Counted from the stretch's first letter, positions 34,589 through 44,193 are shown. The stretch: 64,000 bases of DNA from Dyadobacter sp. CY312 (GCF_021390535.1 NZ_JAJUXG010000020.1:83417-147416); one strand, 5' to 3'. Notes: a model not told the origin generated them from the letters alone. Program-made: numbers and translations.

Positions 34589-34680
34589 ATAGGTAGCTGT
34601 AAATGCAGCACTGTCCGATCCCGTGGCGGAAATCAGCCGGTTGAAATTATCGTACAGGAGGAAATCATCATCGTTAAAAT
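34589..34680 (-). pseudogene. Rhs core scar upstream of tip 2
   Basis: In frame with tip 2: LLYDNFNRLISATGSDSAAF then TATYVENTLLTPTASTGLP. In the full-length gene the parts LYDNLNRLTSATVSGSAAF and PTASTGLPVW are about 180 codons apart. The core was therefore internally deleted and rejoined in frame. Confidence 0.7.
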
Positions 34681-34788
34681 GCCAAGTATTTGTAGTGACA
34701 CACCTTCACTCATGTCCAACCAACTCATTTCCTTTCTGCACCGAAAGCACCTGTTTGACTTATCCCCCAACTACTTTCTCCTAAGCTA

Positions 34789-35307
34789 TCAATTTGCCCC
34801 TTTTTCTTCCGGGCTGTCAAGCTGCAATTTATCGGTAATTTTCATTTCTTTCCTTTTTTGATCATACTCTTCTTCCGTAAAGGGACCAAATATTTGTCGA
34901 TTTTTATGATAAATAATCCAATAATTAATCTTATTGGCAAAAATAAGGAGGTAATATGGGTCGTTTGCAATTAGACTATCCGCTAGCCGCTCGCCTTCCT
35001 TAATGTCATCAATTGAATGATTGAGATATTTATTTCTATTTTTACTTATTATTTCCTCTGCTAAAATACTCCTGTAAACCTCTTCATTTGGTTGCTGCAT
35101 TACTAAAATGAAATTTTCGTCATGCACATACTGTATAACTTTTCCATAGATATTTTTTTGACCCGCAATAGGTGAACGAATGTTTTTCAACTCTTGTCCG
35201 AATGATTCATAGACATAACCATTTCCCAGTTCTTCCGTGAAGTCTGAGATACCTGCGCCACAGCTAAAGAAATACATAACTATAAATACAATGACAATTT
35301 TATTCAT
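34789..35307 (-). CDS. DUF3997-like immunity lipoprotein for orphan Rhs tip 3 (proposed)
   Basis: 172 aa. Signal MNKIVIVFIVMYFFSC with lipobox FFSC. The mature start GAGISDFTEELGNGYVY is the pattern I associate with DUF3997 lipoproteins (SDFxxELxxGYxY). The rest includes GKVIQYVHDENFILVMQQP and NYWIIYHKNRQIFGPFTEEE. Begins 1 bp after the stop of tip 3. DUF3997 proteins are frequent beside polymorphic toxins, which supports an immunity role; the family name is from memory. Confidence 0.7.
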   Translation of the reverse strand: MNKIVIVFIVMYFFSCGAGISDFTEELGNGYVYESFGQELKNIRSPIAGQKNIYGKVIQYVHDENFILVMQQPNEEVYRSILAEEIISKNRNKYLNHSIDDIKEGERLADSLIANDPYYLLIFANKINYWIIYHKNRQIFGPFTEEEYDQKRKEMKITDKLQLDSPEEKGAN

Positions 35308-35308
35308 T

Positions 35309-36451
35309 TTAGTAGGGACTATAAGGTTTGTATTGATTTATCAAGGCCCGCCCTTGATAATATATCCAGTATGATTTTCCCGACAATGCCCCAAAATTAG
35401 TAGCAGCTGCTAATCCAATTTTAGTAAATGTATTTCTGAAAAAATTATCAGTATATTTCCCGATTTGCTCGAAATTGTATTCTCCTCGATCAATTGTAGC
35501 ATGCTGCCCATCAATTCTACGCATTGTCATTTGTCCATGAACCAACCCATCACCCGATTTGTACAGGGTCTGAACAATTTTGACACCGTCGACCCATCCT
35601 TGATCATTCACCCATCCCAAATCAAGTTTACTGGCATCTAATATTAAGTCGCGCCCACCCCCTTTCCTATACCACTCGTTAGCTTCACCTATAGTCAATC
35701 TCCCATCTGCCAAAATGCGTTTTTGTAACCTCGTGGAAGCCATGTCTTCTAATGAATGCGCCGCATGATTAAATCCAGCAACAATCCCGGCAGTAGCTGC
35801 CCCTCGCCAAAAATCCCCCCCAGCTAATTCTGCTGACCCCCCCCCAGCCAAAGATGCGGATCCTACTTGAGCAAAAGAGTTAGTGGTAAATCCACCTACT
35901 AAAGTTGCCATCCCCGAACCTACCGCACCACTAATAGCGCCACTCAGAAAATCGCCTCCCGTCATTGCTGACATTGTACCGCCCCAGGCGGAGTAAGCTC
36001 CCACCTGAATAGCGCCCTTCGCTAAAACCGACAAATTTTTTGCCTGGCTTAGCGCACCTCCAAGTTCAGTTGCAAAGCCAGATGTAATGGCTCCTACTAC
36101 AACCGAACCTGCAAAACTTAACCAATTCCAATTTTTAAATCCTCCTTTACTGAAAGCCACGCCCAAGGTATACGAAGCGGCCCCGATTAAAGCTCCTATA
36201 AATGGATTATTCCCATCCGGATCTGTATAAACCAACGGATTGTTCATCGCATAGGTGTACCGGTTGAAACTCTGCGTCATTCCTGGCTCCTGCACATAAT
36301 TATCGGGCGACAACATCCTTCCCAGCACCGGATCATACATCCGACCGTTCATATTGATCAATCCAAATTGATCCAGCATTTCATGACCCGTGTAACCACG
36401 GTATAGCCACACTGGTGGTAAGTCCGTTGCTGTCGGTGTTGGTGACAGCAA
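35309..36451 (-). CDS. Orphan Rhs tip 3, toxin of unknown type
   Basis: 380 codons beginning inside the Rhs core. Core end: VWLYRGYTGHEMLDQFGLIN, DPVLGRMLSPDNYVQEPGMT, VYTDPDGNN. Residues 85-240 are a glycine/alanine/serine-rich linker different from tips 1 and 2. The last 140 residues form the presumptive toxin: KRILADGRLTIGEANEWYRK, LDLGWVNDQGWVDGVKIV, and MRRIDGQHATIDRGEYNFEQ. It has conserved-looking His, Asp and Arg residues but matches no toxin family I can name. Paired with the DUF3997-like lipoprotein 1 bp downstream. Confidence 0.7.
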   Translation of the reverse strand: MLSPTPTATDLPPVWLYRGYTGHEMLDQFGLINMNGRMYDPVLGRMLSPDNYVQEPGMTQSFNRYTYAMNNPLVYTDPDGNNPFIGALIGAASYTLGVAFSKGGFKNWNWLSFAGSVVVGAITSGFATELGGALSQAKNLSVLAKGAIQVGAYSAWGGTMSAMTGGDFLSGAISGAVGSGMATLVGGFTTNSFAQVGSASLAGGGSAELAGGDFWRGAATAGIVAGFNHAAHSLEDMASTRLQKRILADGRLTIGEANEWYRKGGGRDLILDASKLDLGWVNDQGWVDGVKIVQTLYKSGDGLVHGQMTMRRIDGQHATIDRGEYNFEQIGKYTDNFFRNTFTKIGLAAATNFGALSGKSYWIYYQGRALINQYKPYSPY

Positions 36452-37060
36452 TGCCCAACTCGTCGGGTTGCGCCTTCTGCCCCAGGCATCGAATGACTGT
36501 TCTGCGGATGTTACAACATTGCCCGAAGCGTCAGTCAGCGTTAAAATAGAACCCAGATGGTCTGTATAGGGGTAGTAAGTGATGAAGTAAGGTTCTGTTT
36601 AATAATCAGTGCTGCGAGACCGGATGGCGAGCTGATGTAATGCATTTCACGCGCTGTACCTGAATTGTCCTTCTCATATCCATTGGCAAAGTAGTACCGG
36701 GTATTGGTCGTAGTTCCTCCAAGCTTGGTTATACTTTTGATCCGCTCATAATCCGCCCCATAGGTATATGTCGACTCATACTGCACATCCGATGTGTTAT
36801 TTTCCTTAATAACACTGGGCAGCATAAAGGCTGTGTAGGTAATATCCTGTTGTTTGAGCGCTATCGGAGAAGGGGCAGGGTTGGTCACCCCGTTAACCGC
36901 ATTGAACTTTGTCGCATCGTACGAATAGGTACCCCCATCTGTTTTTGTATTCACATTTCCGTTCGAGGCGTATGTGGCTGTGAATGCAGCATTGCCTGAT
37001 ACTGTCGCGGAAGTAAGCCAGTTAAGGTTATCGTATAAACTCTTCTGTTTTTGGGACAAC
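36452..37060 (-). pseudogene. Rhs core remnant upstream of tip 3
   Basis: About 200 codons of Rhs core (SLYDNLNWLTSATVSGNAAF, TYSYDATKFNAVNGVTNPAP, YYFANGYEKDNSGTAREMHY, ISSPSGLAALI), collinear with the full-length gene. A frameshift near 36580 separates it from the tip-3 frame, which continues DHLGSILTLTDASGN. Homology stops near 37045, giving a breakpoint. The flanking 80 bp are unrelated. Confidence 0.75.
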
Positions 37061-37174
37061 CGTTTCCCAGTTTCGATAATAAAAATGCACTGAAACCAGT
37101 TTTGCTTCAAAATTGGATTTGAAGTCTGTGGGGTATAGGCCAATGAGTAGAATAACTTTAGCCGGTTTTATCAG

Positions 37175-37213
37175 AAACCAAATCTATCGGCTTGAAGTCG
37201 ATAGATTTGGTTT
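37175..37213. terminator. Hairpin downstream of the full-length rhs/immunity pair
   Basis: AAACCAAATCTATCG (37175-37189) pairs perfectly with CGATAGATTTGGTTT (37199-37213). It lies 19 bp beyond the immunity stop. The U-tract is weak. Confidence 0.55.
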
Positions 37214-37231
37214 TGACCCTACATCTGGCAG

Positions 37232-37924
37232 CTATTCAAATTTCCTTATCTTTTCTATTTTTCCAATAATAAACGAATTGAAAGTATCCAATTCTTCCGA
37301 TGGAACCCATAGTTCATTATGATTTTCATTTCCAACATTTTTAACTTCAAAAAAATCAAAATAATCTTTGAGCAGCTTAAATCTTACTACATATCCGATT
37401 CCATATGCAGGAACGTTCCAATCCCTTGAAATTTGATTTGCATATTCTTCATCTAGCACGGGATAGAAAAATGGCTGGTTTGATAAGCGTGGCGGGAATC
37501 GTTCCCAATCCAATTGCTCTATCAAATCGAGTTCCGATTGATTGACGGGCCGATATAATGTTGCAAATTGCCTTTTATCTTCAAATGGAATATCCCGAAT
37601 CAAATCTTTTATATACAGATCTCCTAAATAGATATCTAGCCCTCCCCAAGATAATTTCTCCCCCACTTTAAATGACTTACTTAATACACTTGGTATCACG
37701 CCAATAATCACTTCTTTGGTTTCTCCAACGATAAAATTTGCGGAACCTTGTATTATCTCTATCAATAAACAGTGAGAGGCAACATTTATGTCTCTCCACG
37801 AGTAAAATAAAAAACCACTTACCAACTGCCCTTTGATAACTTTATTCACATTATTATATAAAGTCATTTCTACTTTAAATAAAAGTAAGCTTTCGTACTC
37901 TTCTACACTCTTTAAATTGTCCAT
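37232..37924 (-). CDS. Cytosolic immunity protein for the full-length Rhs toxin (proposed)
   Basis: 230 aa from MDNLKSVEEYESLL at 37924; the stop of the rhs gene (TGA) is 2 bp upstream. Unlike the other three immunity proteins it has no signal peptide. Residues 12-110 look like a small beta-barrel with a pattern close to EF-Tu domain III (LFKVEMTLYNN, VKGQLVSGFLF-like, FKVGEKLSWGGLDIYLGDLY); I stress this is by eye. Residues 115-230 are a second mixed domain (LDEEYANQISRDWNVPAYGI). The cytosolic location fits a toxin acting inside cells. Confidence 0.65.
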   Translation of the reverse strand: MDNLKSVEEYESLLLFKVEMTLYNNVNKVIKGQLVSGFLFYSWRDINVASHCLLIEIIQGSANFIVGETKEVIIGVIPSVLSKSFKVGEKLSWGGLDIYLGDLYIKDLIRDIPFEDKRQFATLYRPVNQSELDLIEQLDWERFPPRLSNQPFFYPVLDEEYANQISRDWNVPAYGIGYVVRFKLLKDYFDFFEVKNVGNENHNELWVPSEELDTFNSFIIGKIEKIRKFE

Positions 37925-37926
37925 TA

Positions 37927-40900
37927 TCAATTTCCAAAAACGTGAATTACAATTTTTACTCGGTTAAAGGTATTTAGATTTGATGCTCGAACCGTACCGG
38001 CGAGATGCCCATCTAACTGGCGTAATTGAACTAACCCATTTGGGCCAATGACTTTCGTAGGTACAGAAATTGCTACATTGTATGGCCCTGTTGTCATGCC
38101 ACTACCATTCCAATTTTGCAAGCCGTCAGGGGTCATCCAAAATTGTTTTGAGTCGAACATACCTTTACCAAAGCCGAAATTTTTCCCTTTTCGCATAAAA
38201 CTACTATATTCTTCTGAGCTCATATTGCGATACATTGTTGTATAATTATTGGGCCTTTTTTTAGATACATCCCCTTCCAAAATGAAAGGCAATGTCAATA
38301 CCGAAGCAACCCCTCTTGCTAATGTAAAACCAAGTCCATGCCACCATGGCCTGGTTATAGTCACAGCTCCTAATGTCCCCGCAAAAATGGGTTTATCGCC
38401 AGGATCTCCTATCTGTGCCAACCAATAATCTTTATTACTTATTTGGCGTTCCAGAGACCGCTGCATGGCACTTTCATAATTGGCATATTTCAAATATCCA
38501 CTAAATGCACCACCTGCCCCGCCTAGTAATCCACCCATCAGGGCAGCTTTGCCGACTTCTCCCCAACTGCCACCGCCCAAGGCCGAAAATGCAGCTCCTC
38601 CAAATGCTCCGGTGGCTGCACCGGCCGTCGCATAAGCGCCAATGCTGGCAGAGGTTGCTCCTGATGCCGCTGCTCCAAACGCGCCAGTGACAGCTTCTCC
38701 AATACCCGCAGTTGCCGCTCCAATTGCCGCCCCGCCAACAATATACCCAAACATCCCCCAGCCGCTAGCTCCTTTGGCTTTCCCGATTTGCCAGCCAGAA
38801 AATCCACCAATCGCCGCACCAATTACAAAGTTCCAGAAATTTCCATCCGGATCAGTATAAACCAACGGATTATTCATCGCATAGGTGTACCGGTTAAAAC
38901 TCTGTGTCATACCCGACTCCTGTACATAATTATCAGGAGACAGCATCCTTCCCAGCACCGGATCATACATCCGACCGTTCATATTAGTCAACCCAAACCG
39001 GTCCAGATGTTCATGCCCGGTGTATCCACGATATAACCAAACAGGCAAACCAGTTGATGCCGTTGGTGCCAGCAATGCCCAACTTGTTACGTTTCTTCTT
39101 CTGCCCCAGGCATCAAAGGATTGTTCACCTTCAATAGTAGTTCCAGCACTATTGGTAACTGTCAGAATGGAACCTAAATGATCGGTATAGGTATAATGCA
39201 CCGTGTGTGTGGTACCAATGCTCTCTACAATCGCTGCCAACCCCGCAGGAGAGGCAATGTACTGGATATAACGGGTTGTGCCCGCCGTAATGTCCTTTTC
39301 AAATCCGTCTGCAAAGTAAAACCGGGTATTGATAACGCTGCCACCTTGCTTGGTTACACTTTTGATCCGCTCATAATCCGCCCCATAGGTGTAGGTCAGC
39401 TCATAATTATTTTCCGTAATCACATTTGGCTGCATAAAAGCTGTGTAGCTAATATCCTGCTGCATGAGCGGAACCGGAACGGGAGCCGGATTAGTGACCC
39501 CGGTAACGGCGTTGAACTTAGTGGCATCGTACGAATAGGTACCCGCATCCGTTTTGGTATTCACATTGCCATTTGAAGCATAGGTAGCTGTAAATGCAGC
39601 ACTGCCCGATACGGTCGCGGAAGTCAGCCGGTTGAGATTATCGTATAAAAATGTCTCTGTTTTGTTCACCGTAGAACGTGCATCCTTCCTGCTGGTAAGG
39701 TTTCCCTTCTGATAATCCCAGGCCAGCTCATAACTCTGGATGCCGGTGGTTACATAGGAAGTCGGGAATCCCCACGAATAGGTAGTGGTAGAAGATTTGG
39801 TACCCTTTAGGTGGGAGGTTACCTGATCCTGCCCGTTCATCGCTGTGACCGTGTACAGGTCAGTGCTGCCATTCTTAATTTTTTCAAGATATCCATTGAC
39901 CTTATATGCGTTCGTAATTACCAAGCCTGAAGGATACGTTGTGGTCAGTATCTCGTTCAGGTTATTGTACGTATATGAGGTTACATGGTCGGTTGCATCC
40001 ACTTTTTCAACCAAAGTGGCAACCCGGCCGAAAGCGTCGTAAATATAATTGGTCTGATTGCCTGGCGTAAAACCTGTAACCTGTTTTATCCTATTTTTTG
40101 ATTCTCCTCCTGTATTTGTGGTTCCGTAGCTGTAAGAAGTTGTACCCTCCGGCCCTACACGGGACGTGACCTGCCCCATTATATTGTAAGCCATCGTATG
40201 GGTTTGTCCGCTTGCGTTGGTTTGGCTTATCAGCTGCCCTACGGCATTATAAACATATTGGGTAACTCCTGCATTACCATCGGTCAGCTTTGTCTGGCGG
40301 CCATAAGCATCATACTCATTGCTGGTCAGGGTTGTGCTCCCGTTTTTCACATCCCTTAGCCCGCCATGGCTGTAATACGTATAATTGAGTGTGCCACCAT
40401 TATCGGTCGCAGCAATTACTTTTCCACTGGCATCCGTCGTCTTGGAAGACGTACCATTGGGAGCAGCTGTTGTTACAGTAAGATTTCCTGCGCTATAAGC
40501 ATACGTGGTTGTGGTAGATCCGAGTGCCCCCCCGTTTGTAACAGAACGCCGGTTATAAGTGTCATAGGATGTGGTGGTGGTAACGAACGGCTCGGCAGCT
40601 TTATGGGGCTGAGTACTGACCGAGACATTACCACGCGCATCATAAGCCTGCGTTTGAGTAACCAATTGATCGTCAAAACCTTTTGTTTCTGTTTTACGCT
40701 CCCTGCCCAAAAGGTCATACCAGGTTTTGACGTAGGGCTTTCCTGGCTGAGAAACCAGGCTGTACCAGACCGTACCCTCGGCAGTATTTATATCCCAGCC
40801 ATATGTTTCGGTAATGTTATAAGCAGTAGTTGCAGGTGGGGTAATTATTTTGGTTCTTCCAAAACCGTCGTATTGATAAGAGGTTGTCAAACCGTCGATT

Positions 40901-43900
40901 CCTGTACCGGTCAATGCCTTCCCCCATTTGGCGTCATAGGTAGCGGAAGATACCTGGCTAAGCTGGTTGGTCGACGATTCGGGATACCGCCCCTTTGTAT
41001 CATAAACCACAGAGCTACTGCTTACCGCAGGTGCATTGTCCCCGTAAGGCGTCACTGTTGTCTTTTTCAGATTGCCCCAAGGAAAGTATTCATAGCCTGT
41101 TACAACTTTCTTTGCAAGACCGTCGAAATCTGTTTTGGAGGTGAGCTGACCTAGTCCATTGTATCCCATCACCTGTGTTGCTGCAAAAGCGGTCTGACCG
41201 CTTCTGGTTTTGGTGGTGGTAACTGTGGTAGGTTTGTTGGGGGTACCTGACGGATATGCCCCATACAACGCATCCGTAACAACCGTTTCGACACCGTTGG
41301 TTTGAGTACTTTTTGTAACATTGCCATAACTGTCAAACGTATTGTTCACGCTACTCGCTGTACGCCCTTCAAACACGTTGTTCTCAGAACTGCTTTTCAA
41401 ACGATACAAAAAACGCTTGTCGGCAGCAGGACCCTGAGCTATAAACTCATTGACAATTGTGGTTTCTGTCAGCAGGACATTACCAGCAGTCAGGTATGTT
41501 GCTGTTTTCTTTGGAGCTGAGGTGTAGTAAGTCGTATTGAACTCGTTTTCGGAAACCGTTTTCGTGCCCGAAGTCAGATTCGAGACTGTCACCTTACCAA
41601 AACCAAGAGAGCCCTTACCAGATCTGTGCAACCTCAAACCTTCATAACTATATTGTGCGGTAGAAAGGCCTCCGATACCATTAGGCACCTTCATGTCGGA
41701 TGCAAGTATGGCTGCCGGCTGGATCACGTTTAGCGGGAAAGAGGAAGTAGCGCTGCCTTTTGTGTAGAATGTACCACCTTCCACCAAGCTCTTGTAATTC
41801 CACTCTGTTACATGATTGAATCCGTTGCTAACCTTTTGCAGAAGATTATCTGTGCCGTTCTTGTTGAAGAACTGGACGTGAACGTTCGTACCACCAGAGG
41901 TGACCAGATCAGTGCGGCCATCTCCATCTAAATCCATTGGAACATCTGCTTGATATGTAATAGTGGAGGGACGGCCATAAGCATTGATTGTTTCGCTAAA
42001 AAACAGTTCCTTACTTTTAAATGTATCCCCCTGACTGTAGTAAATGTCAGTTACCAAAAAGGTATGTAAATTATTGCCCCCAATTGGATTTTCATATACA
42101 ACTTGTCGCATCCAATAGTGATAGATATCAGACTTGCCATCTCCATTATAATCACCTACTATAAATCTATCTGTTTGCCCTCCCACCTGGCTCGGTGAAT
42201 TTGAAAACCAACGTTGGGCTAATTCAAAAGGTGTTTGAATAAAACCCGTTCCACTGGAAATCTCTTTGTAAAGCGTAGAAAAATTAGTGTTTGCATAAAT
42301 AATATCAGTTTTCCCGTCACCATTAAAGTCGCCAATAAAACTAAGATCTCTATTTGGTAATAAACCACTCGCCAATCGAACCGCATTATATCCTTGTATG
42401 GTAAAGACCTCGTAAGAGCCAATGTTTTCGACCATCAGATCCGTTTTTCCGTCACCATTAAAATCCAGAGGAGTGATTCTCGTTGCGGTATGCCACATAT
42501 TGGGTGGTAAACTTACGGTACCAGAGGGGTTTATCTCCCCGCAAGCACCGGTCGTCAAATAGTTACCGCATATAAATGCACCGTATAGACCGGTTGAGTT
42601 ACCAAGAATACTAACATATTCTGAGATGCCGTCTCCGTCAAAATCACCTGGATAAAAAAATTGTTTGTTTGAGGGAATACGATTAAAGTTTGGCTGAATG
42701 GATCTCTGACGGGCAATAAATGAAGTCCCTCCATTTTGACTTTCATAGATAGTAACATTATCAAGTTTCAAATAGGATCCCTGATTGGATATATTGAGCA
42801 TCAAAACATCGTCAATACCATCTCCGGTGTAGTCACTAGCAAGGAAACTTTTAGAGTTGGGAATCTCTTGCTTTTGTATTATAGTAGACGTTACCGGGAG
42901 GGATTGTGTTGCAATTGTGGTGTAACCACCCCCTACATTTGCTTTATGAATAGTAAATTGATTAAAGAATGGAATATCTTGATCAGTATGAGATTGATTG
43001 GCAGATAAGATATCACGTTTGCCATCACCATCAAAATCACCTGAAATAGTTTGTATGTTTGTGCCGGCAATAGTTGTGCTACTTGAAGTAACCTCTGTTG
43101 GCTTATCTCCATACTTAAAGATGGTCGGGTTTAAGGCCGTATTGTCGCTTCCCCTTTCAGTGACCGATTTGAGGTAGGAATTTACATTATCATGGCCATA
43201 GGCTAATCTGTAACTTTTAGCGATAATACCTTCGGCCTTCACCGCAATTGAGTCTAATAAGTATTTACTGAGCACGGAAGACCCCGATTCATAACTAGTC
43301 CGTATATCAGAAAATGTTCCCGGACTCGCTTCCTGACGGACTTTATAACTGAACTCTATTACGTTATAAGGAGCCAATATCGACCCAGGAGTATCGTTGC
43401 CTGTGTATTTTACCTGAAGCAAGCGTGAATCCCGCTCCGTAGTGGTCGTGGAATATACAAATTCAATGTAATTCCCATCAGGATAACGCAATTTGTTCAG
43501 CCGCCAGAACATCACATGCCCACCCGTCTGGCTCATAAATCTGGAATCGGCGGTGTTCCCAAACTCCATTTTAACCCCATCTTTGGTCAGTACCTGAAAA
43601 GACGTCGGACCATTACCAGAAACACCAACAGCGGTTATTGTCGAAAAATCTTCGGATTCAGGCCCATATGTTGAACCTGCTGCTCCATACGTCCCGCTTT
43701 TCAGGATTAGTCTTGAACCATCCAGAGCAAACCGGTCGTTGGCTGAGAGCTCTACCGCACCGGCAGCACCATCAAAATACACATTCTTTCCCACCCGTGA
43801 GATCACAGACATACCCGATAGGTTCCATCCCATCCCCGCAATCCCGCTCCCAGCCTGCGAATTGTATTCAAGCGAAACAGAAGGTGATATGCCGTTGGTG

Positions 43901-44109
43901 CCCGGCGGTACGCCAATAGGTATCGAATACGACGCTCCGCCACTGCCTGATACATTGCCGGCACCAGGCGTACTGCCAACCGGCAAGGTCTGCACAAGTG
44001 CACGGCCATTAAAGGATGCGTTATCGTAAAGTGACGTGTAGACGACATTCTGGCCTACCAACCGAAAAGAAGAAACAATGAAAAATGCAAGCAGATATAA
44101 TGTTCTCAT
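37927..44109 (-). CDS. Full-length SpvB/FG-GAP/Rhs polymorphic toxin
   Basis: 2060 aa. Signal peptide (MRTLYLLAFFIVSSFRLVGQ), then an SpvB domain (about 30-330: GGASYSIPIGVPPGTNGISP). Seven FG-GAP/VCBS calcium-loop repeats follow between 350 and 830 (DFDGDGKRDI, DYTGDGIDDV, DFNGDGKTDL, DLDGDGRTDL). Rhs/YD repeats run from about 900 to 1650, and the core end has RGYTGHEHLDRFGL, DPVLGRMLSPDNY and DPDGN near 1750. The variable tip is 1752-2060: a glycine-rich linker, then a domain from about 1950 (TMYRNMSSEEYSSFMRKG, KQFWMTPDGLQNW, GPYNVAISVPTKV) that resembles an ADP-ribosyltransferase fold. The architecture is that of TcB/TcC-like shells enclosing a toxin. The release route is unknown. Confidence 0.88.
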   Translation of the reverse strand: MRTLYLLAFFIVSSFRLVGQNVVYTSLYDNASFNGRALVQTLPVGSTPGAGNVSGSGGASYSIPIGVPPGTNGISPSVSLEYNSQAGSGIAGMGWNLSGMSVISRVGKNVYFDGAAGAVELSANDRFALDGSRLILKSGTYGAAGSTYGPESEDFSTITAVGVSGNGPTSFQVLTKDGVKMEFGNTADSRFMSQTGGHVMFWRLNKLRYPDGNYIEFVYSTTTTERDSRLLQVKYTGNDTPGSILAPYNVIEFSYKVRQEASPGTFSDIRTSYESGSSVLSKYLLDSIAVKAEGIIAKSYRLAYGHDNVNSYLKSVTERGSDNTALNPTIFKYGDKPTEVTSSSTTIAGTNIQTISGDFDGDGKRDILSANQSHTDQDIPFFNQFTIHKANVGGGYTTIATQSLPVTSTIIQKQEIPNSKSFLASDYTGDGIDDVLMLNISNQGSYLKLDNVTIYESQNGGTSFIARQRSIQPNFNRIPSNKQFFYPGDFDGDGISEYVSILGNSTGLYGAFICGNYLTTGACGEINPSGTVSLPPNMWHTATRITPLDFNGDGKTDLMVENIGSYEVFTIQGYNAVRLASGLLPNRDLSFIGDFNGDGKTDIIYANTNFSTLYKEISSGTGFIQTPFELAQRWFSNSPSQVGGQTDRFIVGDYNGDGKSDIYHYWMRQVVYENPIGGNNLHTFLVTDIYYSQGDTFKSKELFFSETINAYGRPSTITYQADVPMDLDGDGRTDLVTSGGTNVHVQFFNKNGTDNLLQKVSNGFNHVTEWNYKSLVEGGTFYTKGSATSSFPLNVIQPAAILASDMKVPNGIGGLSTAQYSYEGLRLHRSGKGSLGFGKVTVSNLTSGTKTVSENEFNTTYYTSAPKKTATYLTAGNVLLTETTIVNEFIAQGPAADKRFLYRLKSSSENNVFEGRTASSVNNTFDSYGNVTKSTQTNGVETVVTDALYGAYPSGTPNKPTTVTTTKTRSGQTAFAATQVMGYNGLGQLTSKTDFDGLAKKVVTGYEYFPWGNLKKTTVTPYGDNAPAVSSSSVVYDTKGRYPESSTNQLSQVSSATYDAKWGKALTGTGIDGLTTSYQYDGFGRTKIITPPATTAYNITETYGWDINTAEGTVWYSLVSQPGKPYVKTWYDLLGRERKTETKGFDDQLVTQTQAYDARGNVSVSTQPHKAAEPFVTTTTSYDTYNRRSVTNGGALGSTTTTYAYSAGNLTVTTAAPNGTSSKTTDASGKVIAATDNGGTLNYTYYSHGGLRDVKNGSTTLTSNEYDAYGRQTKLTDGNAGVTQYVYNAVGQLISQTNASGQTHTMAYNIMGQVTSRVGPEGTTSYSYGTTNTGGESKNRIKQVTGFTPGNQTNYIYDAFGRVATLVEKVDATDHVTSYTYNNLNEILTTTYPSGLVITNAYKVNGYLEKIKNGSTDLYTVTAMNGQDQVTSHLKGTKSSTTTYSWGFPTSYVTTGIQSYELAWDYQKGNLTSRKDARSTVNKTETFLYDNLNRLTSATVSGSAAFTATYASNGNVNTKTDAGTYSYDATKFNAVTGVTNPAPVPVPLMQQDISYTAFMQPNVITENNYELTYTYGADYERIKSVTKQGGSVINTRFYFADGFEKDITAGTTRYIQYIASPAGLAAIVESIGTTHTVHYTYTDHLGSILTVTNSAGTTIEGEQSFDAWGRRRNVTSWALLAPTASTGLPVWLYRGYTGHEHLDRFGLTNMNGRMYDPVLGRMLSPDNYVQESGMTQSFNRYTYAMNNPLVYTDPDGNFWNFVIGAAIGGFSGWQIGKAKGASGWGMFGYIVGGAAIGAATAGIGEAVTGAFGAAASGATSASIGAYATAGAATGAFGGAAFSALGGGSWGEVGKAALMGGLLGGAGGAFSGYLKYANYESAMQRSLERQISNKDYWLAQIGDPGDKPIFAGTLGAVTITRPWWHGLGFTLARGVASVLTLPFILEGDVSKKRPNNYTTMYRNMSSEEYSSFMRKGKNFGFGKGMFDSKQFWMTPDGLQNWNGSGMTTGPYNVAISVPTKVIGPNGLVQLRQLDGHLAGTVRASNLNTFNRVKIVIHVFGN

Positions 44110-44153
44110 GACCGCTGTGATCAGGTTAAAATTAGATAGATGGAGATGAGCAG

Positions 44154-44193
44154 GTATTTAAGCATGCCGGACATAATAGGCATGCTTAAATAC
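44154..44193. terminator. Perfect 15-bp stem between the T9SS protein and rhs
   Basis: GTATTTAAGCATGCC (44154-44168) and GGCATGCTTAAATAC (44179-44193) with a 10-base loop. It lies just past the stop of the 44204 gene and before the rhs start, so rhs probably has its own promoter. Confidence 0.65.

Noticed and set aside
40366..41154. 262-codon plus-strand open frame
   Set aside because: Antisense to the Rhs repeat region; Cys/Arg/Gly-rich shadow typical of the opposite strand of YD repeats.
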